A stretch of DNA of 64,000 nucleotides from Cycas panzhihuaensis (GCA_023213395.1 CM041465.1:67401741-67465740), one strand, 5' to 3'; shown: positions 35,941 through 47,281, numbered from the stretch's first letter. The notes: generated by a model not told the origin, from the letters alone. A program made the numbers and translations.

Positions 35941-38900
35941 TAGCTTCATTTCTTTTAATGGCAAGGTTATGTCAAAACTATTCAAACTTTAGTGAAAATG
36001 TCCATAACCTGGTCCTGAGTTGGTCAGTAGACGAGATCAACTTCTCCATTTTGAACATGCGCATGGATAAAGTGGTGATGGACCTCAATGTACTTGGTTC
36101 TAGTATCAAATATAGGATTCTTCATAATCTTCAACATACTTTGATTTTTACAATAGAGGATAGTAGGTGTATATTGTTGAAGTCCAAGCTTAACGAGAAT
36201 CCTTTGAAGCCAAATCAACTTTATTATAGCATGGACAACAATTTTATATTTTACGTAAGTAGAATAAAGGGCTACATTTGGATACTTATTATAGATCCAT
36301 GAGATTATAATTAGGTTTATGTCAAAGCAATAACCTGTAGTTGAATGGTGAGTGTCTTGATAATCGACCCAATCAATATTTATATATCCCTTTAGGATGG
36401 GAGAGTCAGTTTGATTGTATTCAAGGCTAAATTGATATTTGCCATAGATATATTTGAGGATCCTAGTGGAAGCTTTAAAATAGGATGCCTTGGGTTATGA
36501 TATATACCTAGAGCATATTTCAACTACATATGAGATGTTTAGATGAGTGTGGGTGAGATAGATGAGGTTCCCAACTAACTACCAATTCAAAGTAGGATCA
36601 AAAAGATTTCCTTGTTCATCCAGGTTTGGCTTACTTCCTATTTCTATAGGAATTAGAGTAGGCTTATATTCTATCATCTTAAATCTATGTAGGAGCTCAT
36701 TGACATATTTTGTTTAAGTTAAGAAATATATTGCCTAATTCTAGCCAAACTTCAATTCTAAGGAAGTAATAGAACAACCTAAGATCTATCATCTTAAAGT
36801 AGTTTTTCAATTCTGATTGAAGCTAAGCAATGACTTATGTGTCATTTCTAATGATTATGAGATCATCTACATGGAGAATTATGATTGTAATCAAATTATC
36901 TCTAATCTGAATATAGAAATATGGATTAGAGGGTGAATGATTAAAGTTATATTGGTTAAAGAAGGTATCTATCTTTATATACCAGGCATATGATACCTAT
37001 TTGAATCTATATACAGCTTTCTTGAGCTTGCATACTAAGTGTTCTTATTCTAAACAGCATAGCTGGGAGGTTACTTTAAGAAAATCTCTTCTTTAAGATC
37101 TCCATTGAAGAAAGCACTCTTTACATCTATTTGGCTACTAAAGATATAACAAAATAGAATGTGGTCATATTATCCATGAGTACAAAGGTTTCATCATAGT
37201 TAGTTCTTTCCTATTGTTTGAAATCTTTTGCTACAAGATGAGCTTTATGATACTCAATGATGCCATTTGAATGAAGTTTTATCTTATACAACCATTTATA
37301 ATTAATTTATCTCTTCCCAGGTGACAGTTTAATCAGCTCCCAAGTATTATTTTTAATGTTAGATTTAATTTATTCATCTATAACTAGTTTCTATGTTTGG
37401 TCTTTGATTACCTTCTCAAATGTAGAAGGCTCTAGTATTTCTAGGACACATGCCATTAGAGTAAAATTTATGAAGTGTCTCATTTTTAGGGTCTTTTGTT
37501 AATTGTAGGAGGAAGAGGAGCATCCTTTATTAACTATTGAACCTACTTAGTAGGTGGTTGAATACTAGTGGCTTTCACCTGAAGGTCACCAAATGAAACC
37601 AGAGGCAAGGTTGTGCTTGCTTATGTTGTTGATGTAAAGACTATTGGGATCAATAACAGACCTAGAGTGTAGGAAGAGGCTAGTACTCATGACTCCTAAA
37701 TTTGTCCAAGAGCCACTTGAGATGTACTAACTTCATCTATAGCTATAATCTAAGGTTGAAGTAGAGTTAGATCTTGTGTATCTTCAACAAATATAAACTT
37801 AGTTCCTAACCATGTCAAACACTTTGTATGCTTTATAACTAGGTATATAACCAAGGATGATGCATTTCAATTTTTTTTCATTAAACTTCCTTTTGTTGTC
37901 CTTTAAAATAAGTTTGTAGAATATACATAAACAAATCTTCAAGTGTGCTACTATCAGTTTCTTATCTAACCAAGCTTCTAAAGAGTAATATTCCTAACTG
38001 TAACCATAGGACTTATGTTAGTTAGGTAAGCACTTGTAGCTATGGCAACCTAAAATCTGGTGGCAAGGTTGGTTGCACTAAGCATGGCTTTCCCTTTGTT
38101 CACCAATGTTTAGTTCATCCTTTTAACTACATCATTTTGTTGTCATGTCTGAGGTGCTGAGAATTATCATTATATGCCATGTTCCTTATAAAAGTTATTG
38201 AACTAATTTGAGATATACTTAGTAATATTATCTAATCTAAGGGTTTTAATTGTTGTGTCACTTTTATTTTTAATAGCATCTTTAAACTCTTTGAATTTGT
38301 CTAGGGCTTGGTACTTATTTCTCAAAAAATAGACCCATACTTTTCTAAAGAAGTCATCTATGAATGTAATGAAACATAAGCTTCCATTGAGTTATTGGGT
38401 TATTATAGGTCTACAAATGTTTGAATGGACCAACTCTAAAGGAATATTTCTCTCTGCTACTTTCCCTTTATGCAAGCCTCATATATGTTATTGTATCTCT
38501 TAATTTTAGGTAAACCATGTACCATTTAGAGCCTAAATATGAGGTTCAAGTTTTAAATATTTAAATGACTAAGGCATTGATACCATGATTAGTCTTTTGA
38601 GCTATTTGAGATGAAAATGTTCTTTGAATATGAGTATTCACTTGGTTCCTAGATGCAAGGGGACTCTTCAACAATTACTTCCTTCCCCTTATCAAGTTGA
38701 GCTATATTGGCCATTGAGCAGAATTCATTTTGTGGAGTGGTGGGAAGGGGTACATCATTCAACCTATATAAGTTACCATCTTCATATACTATGGCCATAA
38801 GTTTACCTATTATATGACTTGTGATTTTACAAATGCCTTGACTAAAGAGGACATTTAGATTCTGCTTATCTATTTGGCTGATAGAGAATAGGTCCATTTT

Positions 38901-39120
38901 CATTCCTAGTATAAGGAACACATTATTGATGATGCCCAATACTGAAATCTTTCAAGGCTATTAGATCCCTATTAATTTTGGTCATATCATAAGTTAGATT
39001 ATCACCAAATATGACTATTTAGGTATTGATAGGGTATGTCTCTTCTAACATCATTTTTTAAACTAGTCATGTGTCTAGTTACATCAGAGTCTAAGAGCTA
39101 AGAATTCTCATCAAGTTGTA
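35941..39120 (-). pseudogene. Copia A copy 1 pol (protease to RNase H)
   Basis: RNase H (36024-36218) contains LHRILV-like sequence and the terminal FDTRTKYIEVHHHFIHAHVQNGEVD. RT near 36840-36900 keeps the catalytic aspartates as HVDDLIII, with His for the usual Tyr of YVDD. Integrase covers about 37850-38600 and is heavily interrupted. The protease to pre-integrase part (38649-38939) reads LILGMKMDLFSISQIDKQNL and DGNLYRLNDVPLPTTPQ. At 39050-39110 the protease active site is visible as LDSDVTRHM, where Gly of DSGA has become Asp. Dozens of stops make it inactive. Confidence 0.82.
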
Positions 39121-39484
39121 AATAAAGAGCTACAAAGAATAGGTTATAAGAGGAGCAATCATGATTGTTTTCCTATTACCTCCTTATTTATGAATATTTT
39201 ATTTATTCCAATGATTTCTATATTTTATTTATTTTCTCTATGGGATAAAATTATTAATGCCATTAAGTTTAATATTATTGGATAGTAATATTTGTGATGC
39301 CATAATTCTGAGTACGTTTGTTTTGATTTTATGTCTTTAAAAGTTGTGTAATTAGGTACTAATCTACTTAGGGAGTTACTAATCTAGATTTCTAAATTTC
39401 AAGGGTCTCTAAGAAAGTTCTTAGTTACTATCTTGTCTAGTGGTGTCCACCCATATATAGCAAACCAGGGACCTAGTTAGAACA
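39121..39484 (-). pseudogene. Copia A copy 1 gag C-terminal remnant
   Basis: This corresponds to 48950-49440 in copy 3. Shared features are the GGAGGTAATA-like and CCTCTTATAACCTATTC segments just before protease. Asn- and Lys-rich codons remain but no zinc knuckle is readable. The sequence ends at the deletion point next to the decayed TSD. Confidence 0.5.
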
Positions 39485-39783
39485 CAAGTAGTATTTTAAA
39501 AGTAAAAAGTAGATTAGAATGACTTAAGAAAAGATTTTGATACTATAGTTTTATTCAGCAATACATGGAAGACATAATAATACATTGATCATCATTCAAA
39601 CATTAATCATTATCAATATTTACATTTTAGTTATCCAAAATCATATCAAATTCAATTAAAAGCATAATATGATATTCTATACATTGAATACAATCTCATT
39701 TAACAAGCAAATACACCCATGATCGAGTAAATCAATCAATAAGATGGATGGAAATCAATCAAGGGCCAGATTTTGGTGAAACA
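39485..39783 (-). repeat. 5' LTR of the giant gypsy, second part
   Basis: This resumes at CAAGTAGTATTTTAAAAGT, matching CAAGGAGTACTTTAAAAGT at about 15910, and runs to TTGGTGAAACA at 39783. It completes the LTR broken by copia A copy 1. Confidence 0.88.
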
Positions 39784-39897
39784 CTCTTATTGTTATTAAT
39801 TTATTATGTTTATTATATGTTTAATTAGTCATGTGATTATATCATATCCTATTTAATTACACACTTCTGCATAAAGTATTTCAAAAAATTTAACATG
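39784..39897 (+). repeat. F1 5' LTR, second part
   Basis: This continues the F1 LTR: CTCTTATTGTTATTAATTTA aligns with CCCTTATCCTTATTCATTTA near 42260 and ends AAAAAATTTAACA at 39897. The PBS relic TGTTATTAGAGC follows. Confidence 0.85.
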
Positions 39898-41892
39898 TTA
39901 TTAGAGCTCAGGTTAAGAGCTAAAGTGAAGTATAGAGTATATATAAAGATCTTAGTGAGATATTAGACCAAATTTACACATCAAAACCAAGAAGTAGGTT
40001 AATAGAATAGATGAAGAAGACCACACATATATGGTGATGATCTTCAACATTCAAGAATAATCCATACATTCATTATATAAGCTAGCATTAGAAGCTAGTA
40101 TTAAAGGTTTATTTACAAAAAAAAATAAGTTATGTTAATGATATGTAACTAAGATGATTGGTGTATAATGAAGTAATAGTCAAAGTCGCATATAAATTAG
40201 AGGCATATATATTAAACTAATGGTAATATTTATTTTATGAGTTAATTTATAGATATTTATATGCATATAGTTATCCTTTATTTTGAAGCATAAAGTTTAT
40301 AAAGTTAATCAATAAGAGATCATCTAAGTAATATTAATCACCTTTGTAATAGCTAGATGAGAAGCTAGTACTCTCTTATTGAATATAAAATAGGAAGTAG
40401 GACTATAATTTTTATGTGCAATAATTTAAAGGCAACATGAGTAAATAGCTTTTGGTATCAAACAGAAGTAGATATAACACTAAGATTTGATGTATATTTT
40501 TAATTACTATTATGTTAAATAAGCATGAGGTGAGGGCTTTAATATTGTATATTGAGGTAATATATAAGATTATGTTGATATAAACAGATAGTTAATGAAG
40601 AATTTTTAATAGAGTTTAGTTAAAATTTTAATAAAATAGATATAGATGACTCAATTTATGATGTATTGAATGTATTAATAATTAACGTGTGAAGCATGTG
40701 AGAACCTATTTAATATTAGATAGTAAAACACACACGTTGTCATCATGAAATTAATTCCCCTAAGGCATTTAATACATTTCATATAGTGATTATCTATCTC
40801 TAATCAAATGAATTTGATATAGAAAGTTAATGGAATAATAAGGAAAACACCTAGTTGATGAACATAATCACATAATTTGATATATAGCTTCAATGAATAT
40901 TAAATGATGGACAAAGATACCACTTGCTTATTTAAGAGTCTGAAAGCTAGACTTTTATTTAAGAGTTTGAGGATTAGTTGAGTCTTTTATGTTGAGTATG
41001 TTTTTTTACTTAATGTGAGACATGGAGAAAACCCGTAAGTTTTTTTCTTAAAATTAATAATAATGGTTATAAATTATCTATAAAACTAAGTTTAACTATT
41101 GACGAGTTTATTTGATATATGTTTTTCAAATAGAAATTTAATTGTCATATGTAACAAGAGGTGTGGAAACATATTATTATACGTTATCTTATTATAACTA
41201 GATTGGTAAGCCAAGTGGTATGCCTTATTACTAGAGTTAATTGGTTGATAATTGAATTTGATGAGATAGGTTTATAATAAATCTACAAATGCATATGAAA
41301 ATTTATTGATTAAGGTAGCACATATATATCTCGTAGGGAAGAGATAAGAAAGATTCACAAATTACTCTTGTATAACATATTTAACTAGCCACATTATGCT
41401 ATGTTTATTTTATAAAATGGATGAGCCACATATAAGAAATATTTCCTAGATAACTAAATAATATAATAGTTGTTCACCTATGTATTTTAGTAAATTACTA
41501 TTAGTTTACATGGATATCAATGAATTAGTTTATTAATGATTTGATGAGTTTGACCTTGCAACTTATAAATGAAGATATCATGGTGTTGAGAAAGAAACTT
41601 CATACATCATGCGCAATTAAGAGTCATGAGTTACAGTTATTTGATTGATTGATTGATGAATTTATAGGTGGTTGGTATGATACATTATTATGATGTGATA
41701 TGTTGATTACATAAGAAGATTTTCTTAAAGGAGATAAATATAATGAAGATAAGTTTGATATATTGATGCGTAAATGATACAAATGTAATGAGGATATAGA
41801 TGATCAAGTGAAGAACATAAAGATATAAGATGAAGACACAAGGATGAAGGTTTAAAATTTTCTATAAATTAAACACTTAAGGTTTGGAGGGT
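39898..41892 (+). mobile_element. F1 internal region (non-coding)
   Basis: Two kilobases with no recognisable gag or pol frame. The left end is the PBS relic; the right end has the purine-rich TTAAGGTTTGGAGGGT before the 3' LTR. The last 400 bases match the reverse complement of 6449-6850. A GATTGATTGATTGATGAAT short repeat occurs near 41643. This is a non-autonomous derivative using another element's proteins. Confidence 0.7.
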
Positions 41893-42364
41893 TGTCTTAG
41901 AAGTATTAGAATGTTAGTTTTCACCAATATCAATGTAATATTTAATTAGTATGTCAAGGTTATCATTGGTTGATATAAAAGTTTTCAACACACATGGTCT
42001 AATTGGTTGATGTAATAATAAAAGATAATTGTATGATGATGAGGTGACACATATACATAAGGGCAATGCTTATTATAAAGAAAAGTAGATCACCTAGTCC
42101 TGTTTGTAAGGATAGGATGACTCATCATGTGGTTCATTGATTAATATTATTAATATAAGATCTTAAAAATAATTGGAGTTGAGTTTTTCTATTCATGAGG
42201 TTTTGATTTTAAACATGATATGTATAGTGTGTATATATTATTAATTGTTATGCCCTTATCCTTATTCATTTATTACATTTTTTATATACTTAATTGATCA
42301 TGTGGTTATATTATATCTTACTTGATTACATACTTCCACATAAAGTGTTTTAGAAAATTTAATA
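41893..42364 (+). repeat. F1 3' LTR
   Basis: 472 bp, TGTCTTAGAAGTATTAG to AGAAAATTTAATA (terminal CA changed to TA). Followed by the CCAAT duplication at 42365-42369. Confidence 0.88.
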
Positions 42365-43393
42365 CCAATTCCATACTTCTCTTGAGCTTGTAGAATTGTT
42401 CTTTCCAAGGGGAAAGTCTACCCTATTCCCTAAGGATAATAGACTTTAGGCTGACGTATTGGTTGGTCCATTCATAAATCTCTTTGGCCCATTTCTAAAG
42501 TTTAGTGTTTGCCTTAAAAGTGAATCTCTTCAATTCATCTTTAACCTTCTACTTTGTACCATTGATAAATGCGATCTTGTTTACAAACTCATTTACTTTT
42601 AGAGAAAAGGGGTCATGCATGTATATCTATTTAGTACTATATTTTAATAATTATAGGTTCCAAAACCTCCTTAGTGTCCTTAGTATAATTAGTGATAATT
42701 TTTTCTTGATCCACATTTGAATCTAATATGTCTTTCTATTTAGTGATGAAAGGCCTAGCTACTCTTGACATTATGGCATCTATATATTTCCTAAAAGTAC
42801 TAAACTCATTAGGCTCTTATAATCTTATTTAAGGGAGTCTTGTACCTTATATGACATTTTCTTCAATATGTAGATTCTCTTGTTTAATATGAATAATCTC
42901 TAGATAATATTCTATTAAAATGCATCTTCTCACATCTTAGTAGAGAGAGATGCCCCTGAAGGAAGTAATAACTTTCACTTGCCTATATAATTATTTTATT
43001 AGATTTATACTTTGGCTTTTATTGGTTTCCTTTATGACATTATTATTGATGAGCTAACTTGTTTCATTAGCAAGTGTTAATTTTACTCCTAAGTTTGTAT
43101 GATGTATCATTGATGAGATAATTCCCATGGTGTACATAGAGGGGTAACCTCCTATTCTAGATAGTGCAGAGCCAACATTGGCATGTCCTTATATGATGTT
43201 GTTTGCCTCCTTGAGAAGGACTATAAAGATGTGGGCAATTGAGAAGCATAAGTTCCAAGGTAAAATCAAAGAGTTAGAGGGCCAAGGATAAGGGATAGTG
43301 GCACTAGTTATTATAGCTCCACTCAAGGTACTACCAATAGTAGAGGCACAAAACATCAAACTTCGAGCTTGATTAGATGAGGTCTAAAAATAA

Positions 43394-43419
43394 AGAGAGA
43401 GAGAGAGAGAGAGAGAGTC
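43394..43419. repeat. (AG)n microsatellite
   Basis: An uninterrupted AG dinucleotide run of about 13 units. Confidence 0.95.
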
Positions 43420-43787
43420 ATTATAGGCCATGTATGATTTCCTCATAAAATAGGTGGTAGACAAGTCAAGATAAAATCACAAAAATACATCTACATCCAC
43501 TCCACATTAGTAGATGAGGGATGAGAGGAGCAAGGTGGGGCTATCACAATGCCCTACACATAATGTAGGAAGTAGCACTAGGGCACCCACAAGGGACCCT
43601 ACTTAGGAGAAGAGTGACACACCATGAGGTGGTCTTTTAGAGTTAGGGGTTTTTGTTAGAGGTAAGATGGACCTCTAAGGGTTAGAGTGTATGCGTTATA
43701 GAGTCCATTAAGGAATTATAGACCCCTACAAGGATTCTAGCTCTCTCATGAGATTCATATACATAGATCCATTTTTTGTATCATATA

Positions 43788-43836
43788 ATTATATATATAT
43801 ATACATATATATACATACATACATACATACATATAT

Positions 43837-43871
<35 letters not shown>

Positions 43872-43873
43872 TA
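43788..43873. repeat. Compound microsatellite (AT)n-(CATA)n-(GATA)n
   Basis: An AT run, then five or more ACAT units, then a short AT run and about eight GATA units. Such compound runs mutate fast and are likely to vary between individuals. Confidence 0.95.
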
Positions 43874-44469
43874 AGTATCTAATTTATGCTCCCTCATTCT
43901 TTCATTATGTACTCTTGTGTGGATGCATGTGATTAGACTATATCATTTTCATGTGGATGTATAATTTATTTTTATGTACTGTTAAGTTGGTATCACTCTT
44001 ATATATAATATCATGACATATGAAATACACATAACATAATCATTAATCATGTCGGTATGCTTGTGGCTCAATATAATGCAATGGGTAGATGCCAATTTAT
44101 ACTCATGGAGGAGTCTCATGTCCTCATCAGTGAGAAGGGGTGCTTGTCTTAAAGTAAAGGGTGTCATCATGGCCATGTAGTAGAATCACATCCCATGGAT
44201 GTGATGACACAAAAAGTAAATGCACATTCTTTGGTGAATTTTTAGGAATTTTATGATTTTTTTTATAAGTTATTATATAATATTTACAAGTTATAGTTTA
44301 TACTCATGACAGTGTGGGGTGCCCCCATGGGGCACTATCTTATTGATGGCTAAGGATACAATAAGGTAATATGCACAACATGATGAGACGCTACCAATGA
44401 GGGTAATGCATATAACGAACAAAAATAGTTTAAGCTCATTATAAAGTAAAGTGTCCCCTATGGTAGTGT

Positions 44470-45640
44470 GTCAATAATATTATTTTTTCAAGGATTTACT
44501 TATTGATAGCCTTTTCAAACTCAAGATCCTCTAACATTATAATTTGATAAGATCCATTATCTGAACTCTGCATAATGATAAATGGACTTGCCTATTTTAG
44601 ACCAAAATTTAATAAGTGGTCATGTAAATACTCTATCTTAAGGATTTTATCACCTGAAACTAAGGGTCAGAGATACACATGTTTGTCATGGGTATTTTGT
44701 GCTTTAGCCTTTGATGTTAAATTCACTTTGTAGGTAGTAAGGTATTTCTCATCAAGTGCTTCAAGGTCAAGTAGATAAGCTTGGCATCATCACTTTTCAT
44801 TAATGAAATCTTTTAGTAAAACTTGTTAAGACAAGATTTCCACTTTAAGGTAAAGGATAGCCCTTGATATGTAGACTATGAAGAAAGGGCTCATGCTTGT
44901 AGGTATGCATATAGATGTTCGGTAGGCCCATAAGGTTATGTAGAGTTGTAAATACTAATCTCTTTGAGAGTGGGCTGTAATTTTCTTAAGAATGTTGACC
45001 ATCATTTTATTGAAAGCCTTAATTTAAGCATTAACTTTGGGGTAATAAGGGGATGAGTTCTTATGAGTGATTCAAAATCTATTATAGAGCTCATACATTT
45101 CTTTGTTATAAAACAAGGTCTCGTTATCAATGATTAAGGAATCAAGGACCTTGAGTTAATAAATGATTTATTGGAAGATGAAGGTATGATTATTTTACAT
45201 ATTGTAGAAGAAAGGGGGACCACCTCACCCAAATTTGTAAAGCACTTAGTTGCAATTAAAATGAACTTATATTGGGTTGAGGACATCGATGTTATAGCTC
45301 CTATAAGGTCAAGACCATATTGATAGAATAGACATGATAATACTATAGTATGTAGTGATTTTGATGGTTAGTGATAGTGAGTGGCAGAATACTCTTGGCA
45401 TTTCCAACACCATTACATATATCATCGGTATATTTAAATATGGTAGGCCAAGAAAATCCCACATATAGGATCCTTTAAGCCGTAGATTGGCCCATAAAAT
45501 GGTCTCCACAAATGGTATCATGGCATTCATGGAGGACTTAGTTTATCTTATTTGGTTTGATATATCTTACAAGGTTTCCCTTAAATGACCTTTTATGCAA
45601 CACATCTTATATGAGTAAGTATTGGTAGGTAGTTGCCCTT
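44470..45640 (-). pseudogene. Tat-like gypsy integrase
   Basis: On the minus strand near 45430-45530, LHECHDTICGDHFMGQSTA followed by RILYVGFSWPTIF is the HHCC zinc-binding region as seen in Ty3/gypsy integrase; the distal Cys pair is degraded. DLIGAITSMSSTQYKFILIA (about 45245-45310) has the first catalytic Asp region. Towards 44500-44830, YLLDLEALDEKYL and DNGSYQIIMLEDLE match the C-terminal integrase region of Tat-lineage elements. Stops at Gln positions interrupt the frame. It would insert cDNA into chromosomes if intact. Confidence 0.75.
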
Positions 45641-46319
45641 ATGCATAACTTTACTTTCTCACTTGCATCTTAAGGATACCTTTATTGAGTTAGGTACCAA
45701 GCCTCACTAATTGGCCTTTAGCTCTCAATTTACCCAAGGACAAGGATCATTCTGTCAGGTAAAGAGTCATCAATGAGAGCATTTGAGGAATTGGGAAGGG
45801 GTACATGAGCGAGTTACTCAGCCACCACCATCCCTTTCTTAGATTTTTTATTAAAGATTTTAAGGCTATACTTCTATAGAAGAATACTTCCTAGTTTGTT
45901 TAGTCAAATTAGACTACATCATAAGGTAACAAAGTAGATTTAACTAGACAATCATGTTAATTATGTTTTCTAAAATGTAATTCCTTAACTTCTTTATAGT
46001 AAACATGAGTGCTCAACACTCCTTCTCAACAAGAGTATAGCTAATCTCAATGGTGACCAGTATTTGACTTATAAAGTAGATGCCCCTCTTAGTTTTAAAG
46101 TTATCATTTTGGGTGAGAATAGTGCTAATTGATTCATCAATTGATGAAGTGCATAAAATGAATGAATGAGAAACACTAATTGGGCCAAGATAGGGGTAGA
46201 GATAAGGGCATATTTAAGCTCTTGGAATTCCCCTTGGGCTTTATGGGACCACATGAAAAGGGTTCCTTTCTTAGGGAGGCTCTTTAGTAATTTGGTGTTA
46301 AGAGCAAAATCATCCAAGA
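45641..46319 (-). pseudogene. Tat-like gypsy RNase H region
   Basis: This follows RT directly. The RT-RNase H connection reads LPKKGTLFMWSHKAQGEFQE and LKYALISTPILAQ (46069-46317), the usual gypsy segment (LKKG..F.W...C..AF..LK..L..PPVL). Later the frame is broken, and the RNase H catalytic residues cannot be assigned with confidence. RSFKGNLVRYIKPNKIN near 45570-45620 leads into integrase. Confidence 0.7.
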
Positions 46320-47280
46320 ATCAATGTAGGAAGCCTAGCCTATCCAAAAATGACTTAATTTATCTTTGAGTCTATAGGGGAGGCATCTTTATGATGGCCT
46401 TAACCTTAGCGAGATCAACACAGATCCTTTGTTGAGAGACATAAAAACCCAACAATTTACTAACTATGATGGCAAAGATGCATTTAAGTGGATTGAGGCT
46501 TATGTGGTATTTTCTACACCTAAAAAAAAATTCCTTAGGTCTATAGGGTGATCGACTCTCTTTCATGAGATGCCCATCAAGTCATCCATAAAGATCTTAA
46601 GAATCTTATTAATGAGGTTATGAAAAATGAACTACATGGTGCATTGGTAGGTGGTGCCAACATTCTTGAGACCAACATTTTTTGCTACATAGGTAAACGT
46701 TCCCCAAGGTATAGTGAAAATTATCTTATGATAGTCCTTAGGTGAAATTTCGATCTGATTATATATTAAGAACTTATTTATCAAAGACACAACTTCAAAT
46801 CTAGCAGTTTTGTCAGTGATTTAATCAATGAATAAAAGTGAAAAGTTATCCTTAGATAATGCATTATATATATCCCTAAATTCTACATATATATATATGG
46901 TTTTATTCTTCTTAGCAACTAGCATAATATTAGATACCCACTTGGGATAATTAATAGATGTAATAAGCTCAACATTATGTAGTTTCTCCACTTCCATCTT
47001 TATGGTGGTGGACAATTTAGGATGTGAAGGTCTTTGCTTTTGTCAAATTGGTTTAGCTTTGGGAACTATTATGAGGTTATAAGTGATAATATTAGGGCTT
47101 ATTCCCTTTGTCTCTATATACTCCCATGCAAAAATGTCCCAAAATGCTTGTGACAACCTTTTATATTGGTTAACCTCTTCATGGGAACATTTGATGCCAA
47201 TCTTAATAACCTTATTTAGGGTAAGGATGATGTCTCTTATTTTCCTAGATAAAAGGATATTTCCCTCCTTGAAGTAAGGA
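46320..47280 (-). pseudogene. Tat-like gypsy reverse transcriptase
   Basis: The upstream linker reads PPYFKEGNILLSRKIRDI and FWDIFAWEYIETKGISP. RT follows with YPKWVSNIMLVAKKN, VEFRDIYNALSKDNFSLLFI, IPWGTFTYVAKNVGLKNVGT and the catalytic motif FMDDLMGIS, with both aspartates kept. Then come ISLNPLKCIFAI and KLLGFYVSQQRI. The WGTF and GLKN(A)GxTYQ signatures are typical of the Tat/Ogre and Athila side of Ty3/gypsy. Frames 46372-46566 and 46821-47015 are its open pieces. Stops and frameshifts inactivate it. It is the pol that the giant element to the left lacks. Confidence 0.85.
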
Positions 47281-47281
47281 G

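Larger units (their letters stand above)
35537..39484 (-). mobile_element. Copia A copy 1, inserted in the gypsy 5' LTR
   Basis: The 3' LTR (35537-35926) starts TGTTAAAATACTTC and is followed by a PPT complement, CCCTCCTTTAG. RNase H, RT, integrase, protease and part of gag then follow rightwards on the minus strand. The right end lacks a normal 5' LTR; only GTTAGAACA resembles an LTR terminus. Flanking TAAGA (35532-35536) and CAAGT (39485-39489) both align to CAAGG in the uninterrupted gypsy LTR copy (near 15914), so they are a decayed TSD. Most of gag and nearly the whole 5' LTR must have been deleted later. Confidence 0.82.
13825..39783 (-). mobile_element. Giant Ty3/gypsy Tat-like element, gag-protease only, with nested insertions
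   Basis: In minus-strand order: 5' LTR (33451-39783, interrupted by a copia), gag (about 31000-32700), protease and linker (26865-28302 plus 30649-30800, interrupted by F2), a non-coding region, and 3' LTR (13825-16177) preceded by its PPT. TSDs are CCCTT (13820-13824) and CTCTT (39784-39788), one transition apart. Both lie within the F1 5' LTR, whose sequence resumes exactly after the element. RT, RNase H and integrase are missing: the recognisable pol frame ends just before RT (near 26870). Without nested insertions and the internal duplication it is about 13.5 kb. The protease motif LLGRPWI (in the sister copy) and the pre-RT PPYFxEGN motif suggest the Tat/Ogre-like side of Ty3/gypsy. Confidence 0.8.
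13500..42369 (+). mobile_element. F1 non-autonomous LTR retrotransposon, host of nested insertions
   Basis: The element spans 13505-42364 and is flanked by perfect 5-bp duplications CCAAT (13500-13504 and 42365-42369). Its 5' LTR is split: 13505-13824 continues at 39784-39897, because a giant gypsy element inserted into it. A decayed primer-binding site, TGTTATTAGAGC (TGGTATCAGAGC type), follows at 39898. The internal region (39898-41892) is non-coding. A purine-rich tract (about 41877-41892) precedes the 3' LTR (41893-42364). Without the insertion it is about 2.9 kb. Size, PBS and TSD fit a non-autonomous copia-type element. Confidence 0.85.
42370..44469 (-). other. Downstream part of a second Tat-like gypsy, no intact gene
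   Basis: This lies beyond the integrase end of the minus-strand pol at 44470-47280. It contains ATAGTTTATACTCAT (about 44286) and AATAGTTTAAGCTCAT (about 44425) motifs shared with repeat X. A plus-strand charged relic frame near 43230-43300 reads KHKFQGKIKELEGQG, comparable with the coiled-coil relic in repeat X. Open frames at 42505-42720 and 43982-44176 have no recognised motif. It is likely the 3' untranslated part of a relative of the giant element. Confidence 0.45.

Noticed and set aside
35958-36302. 114-codon plus-strand ORF
   Set aside because: It is the opposite strand of the copia A RNase H region (conserved minus-strand motifs at 36024-36218), so it is a shadow frame.
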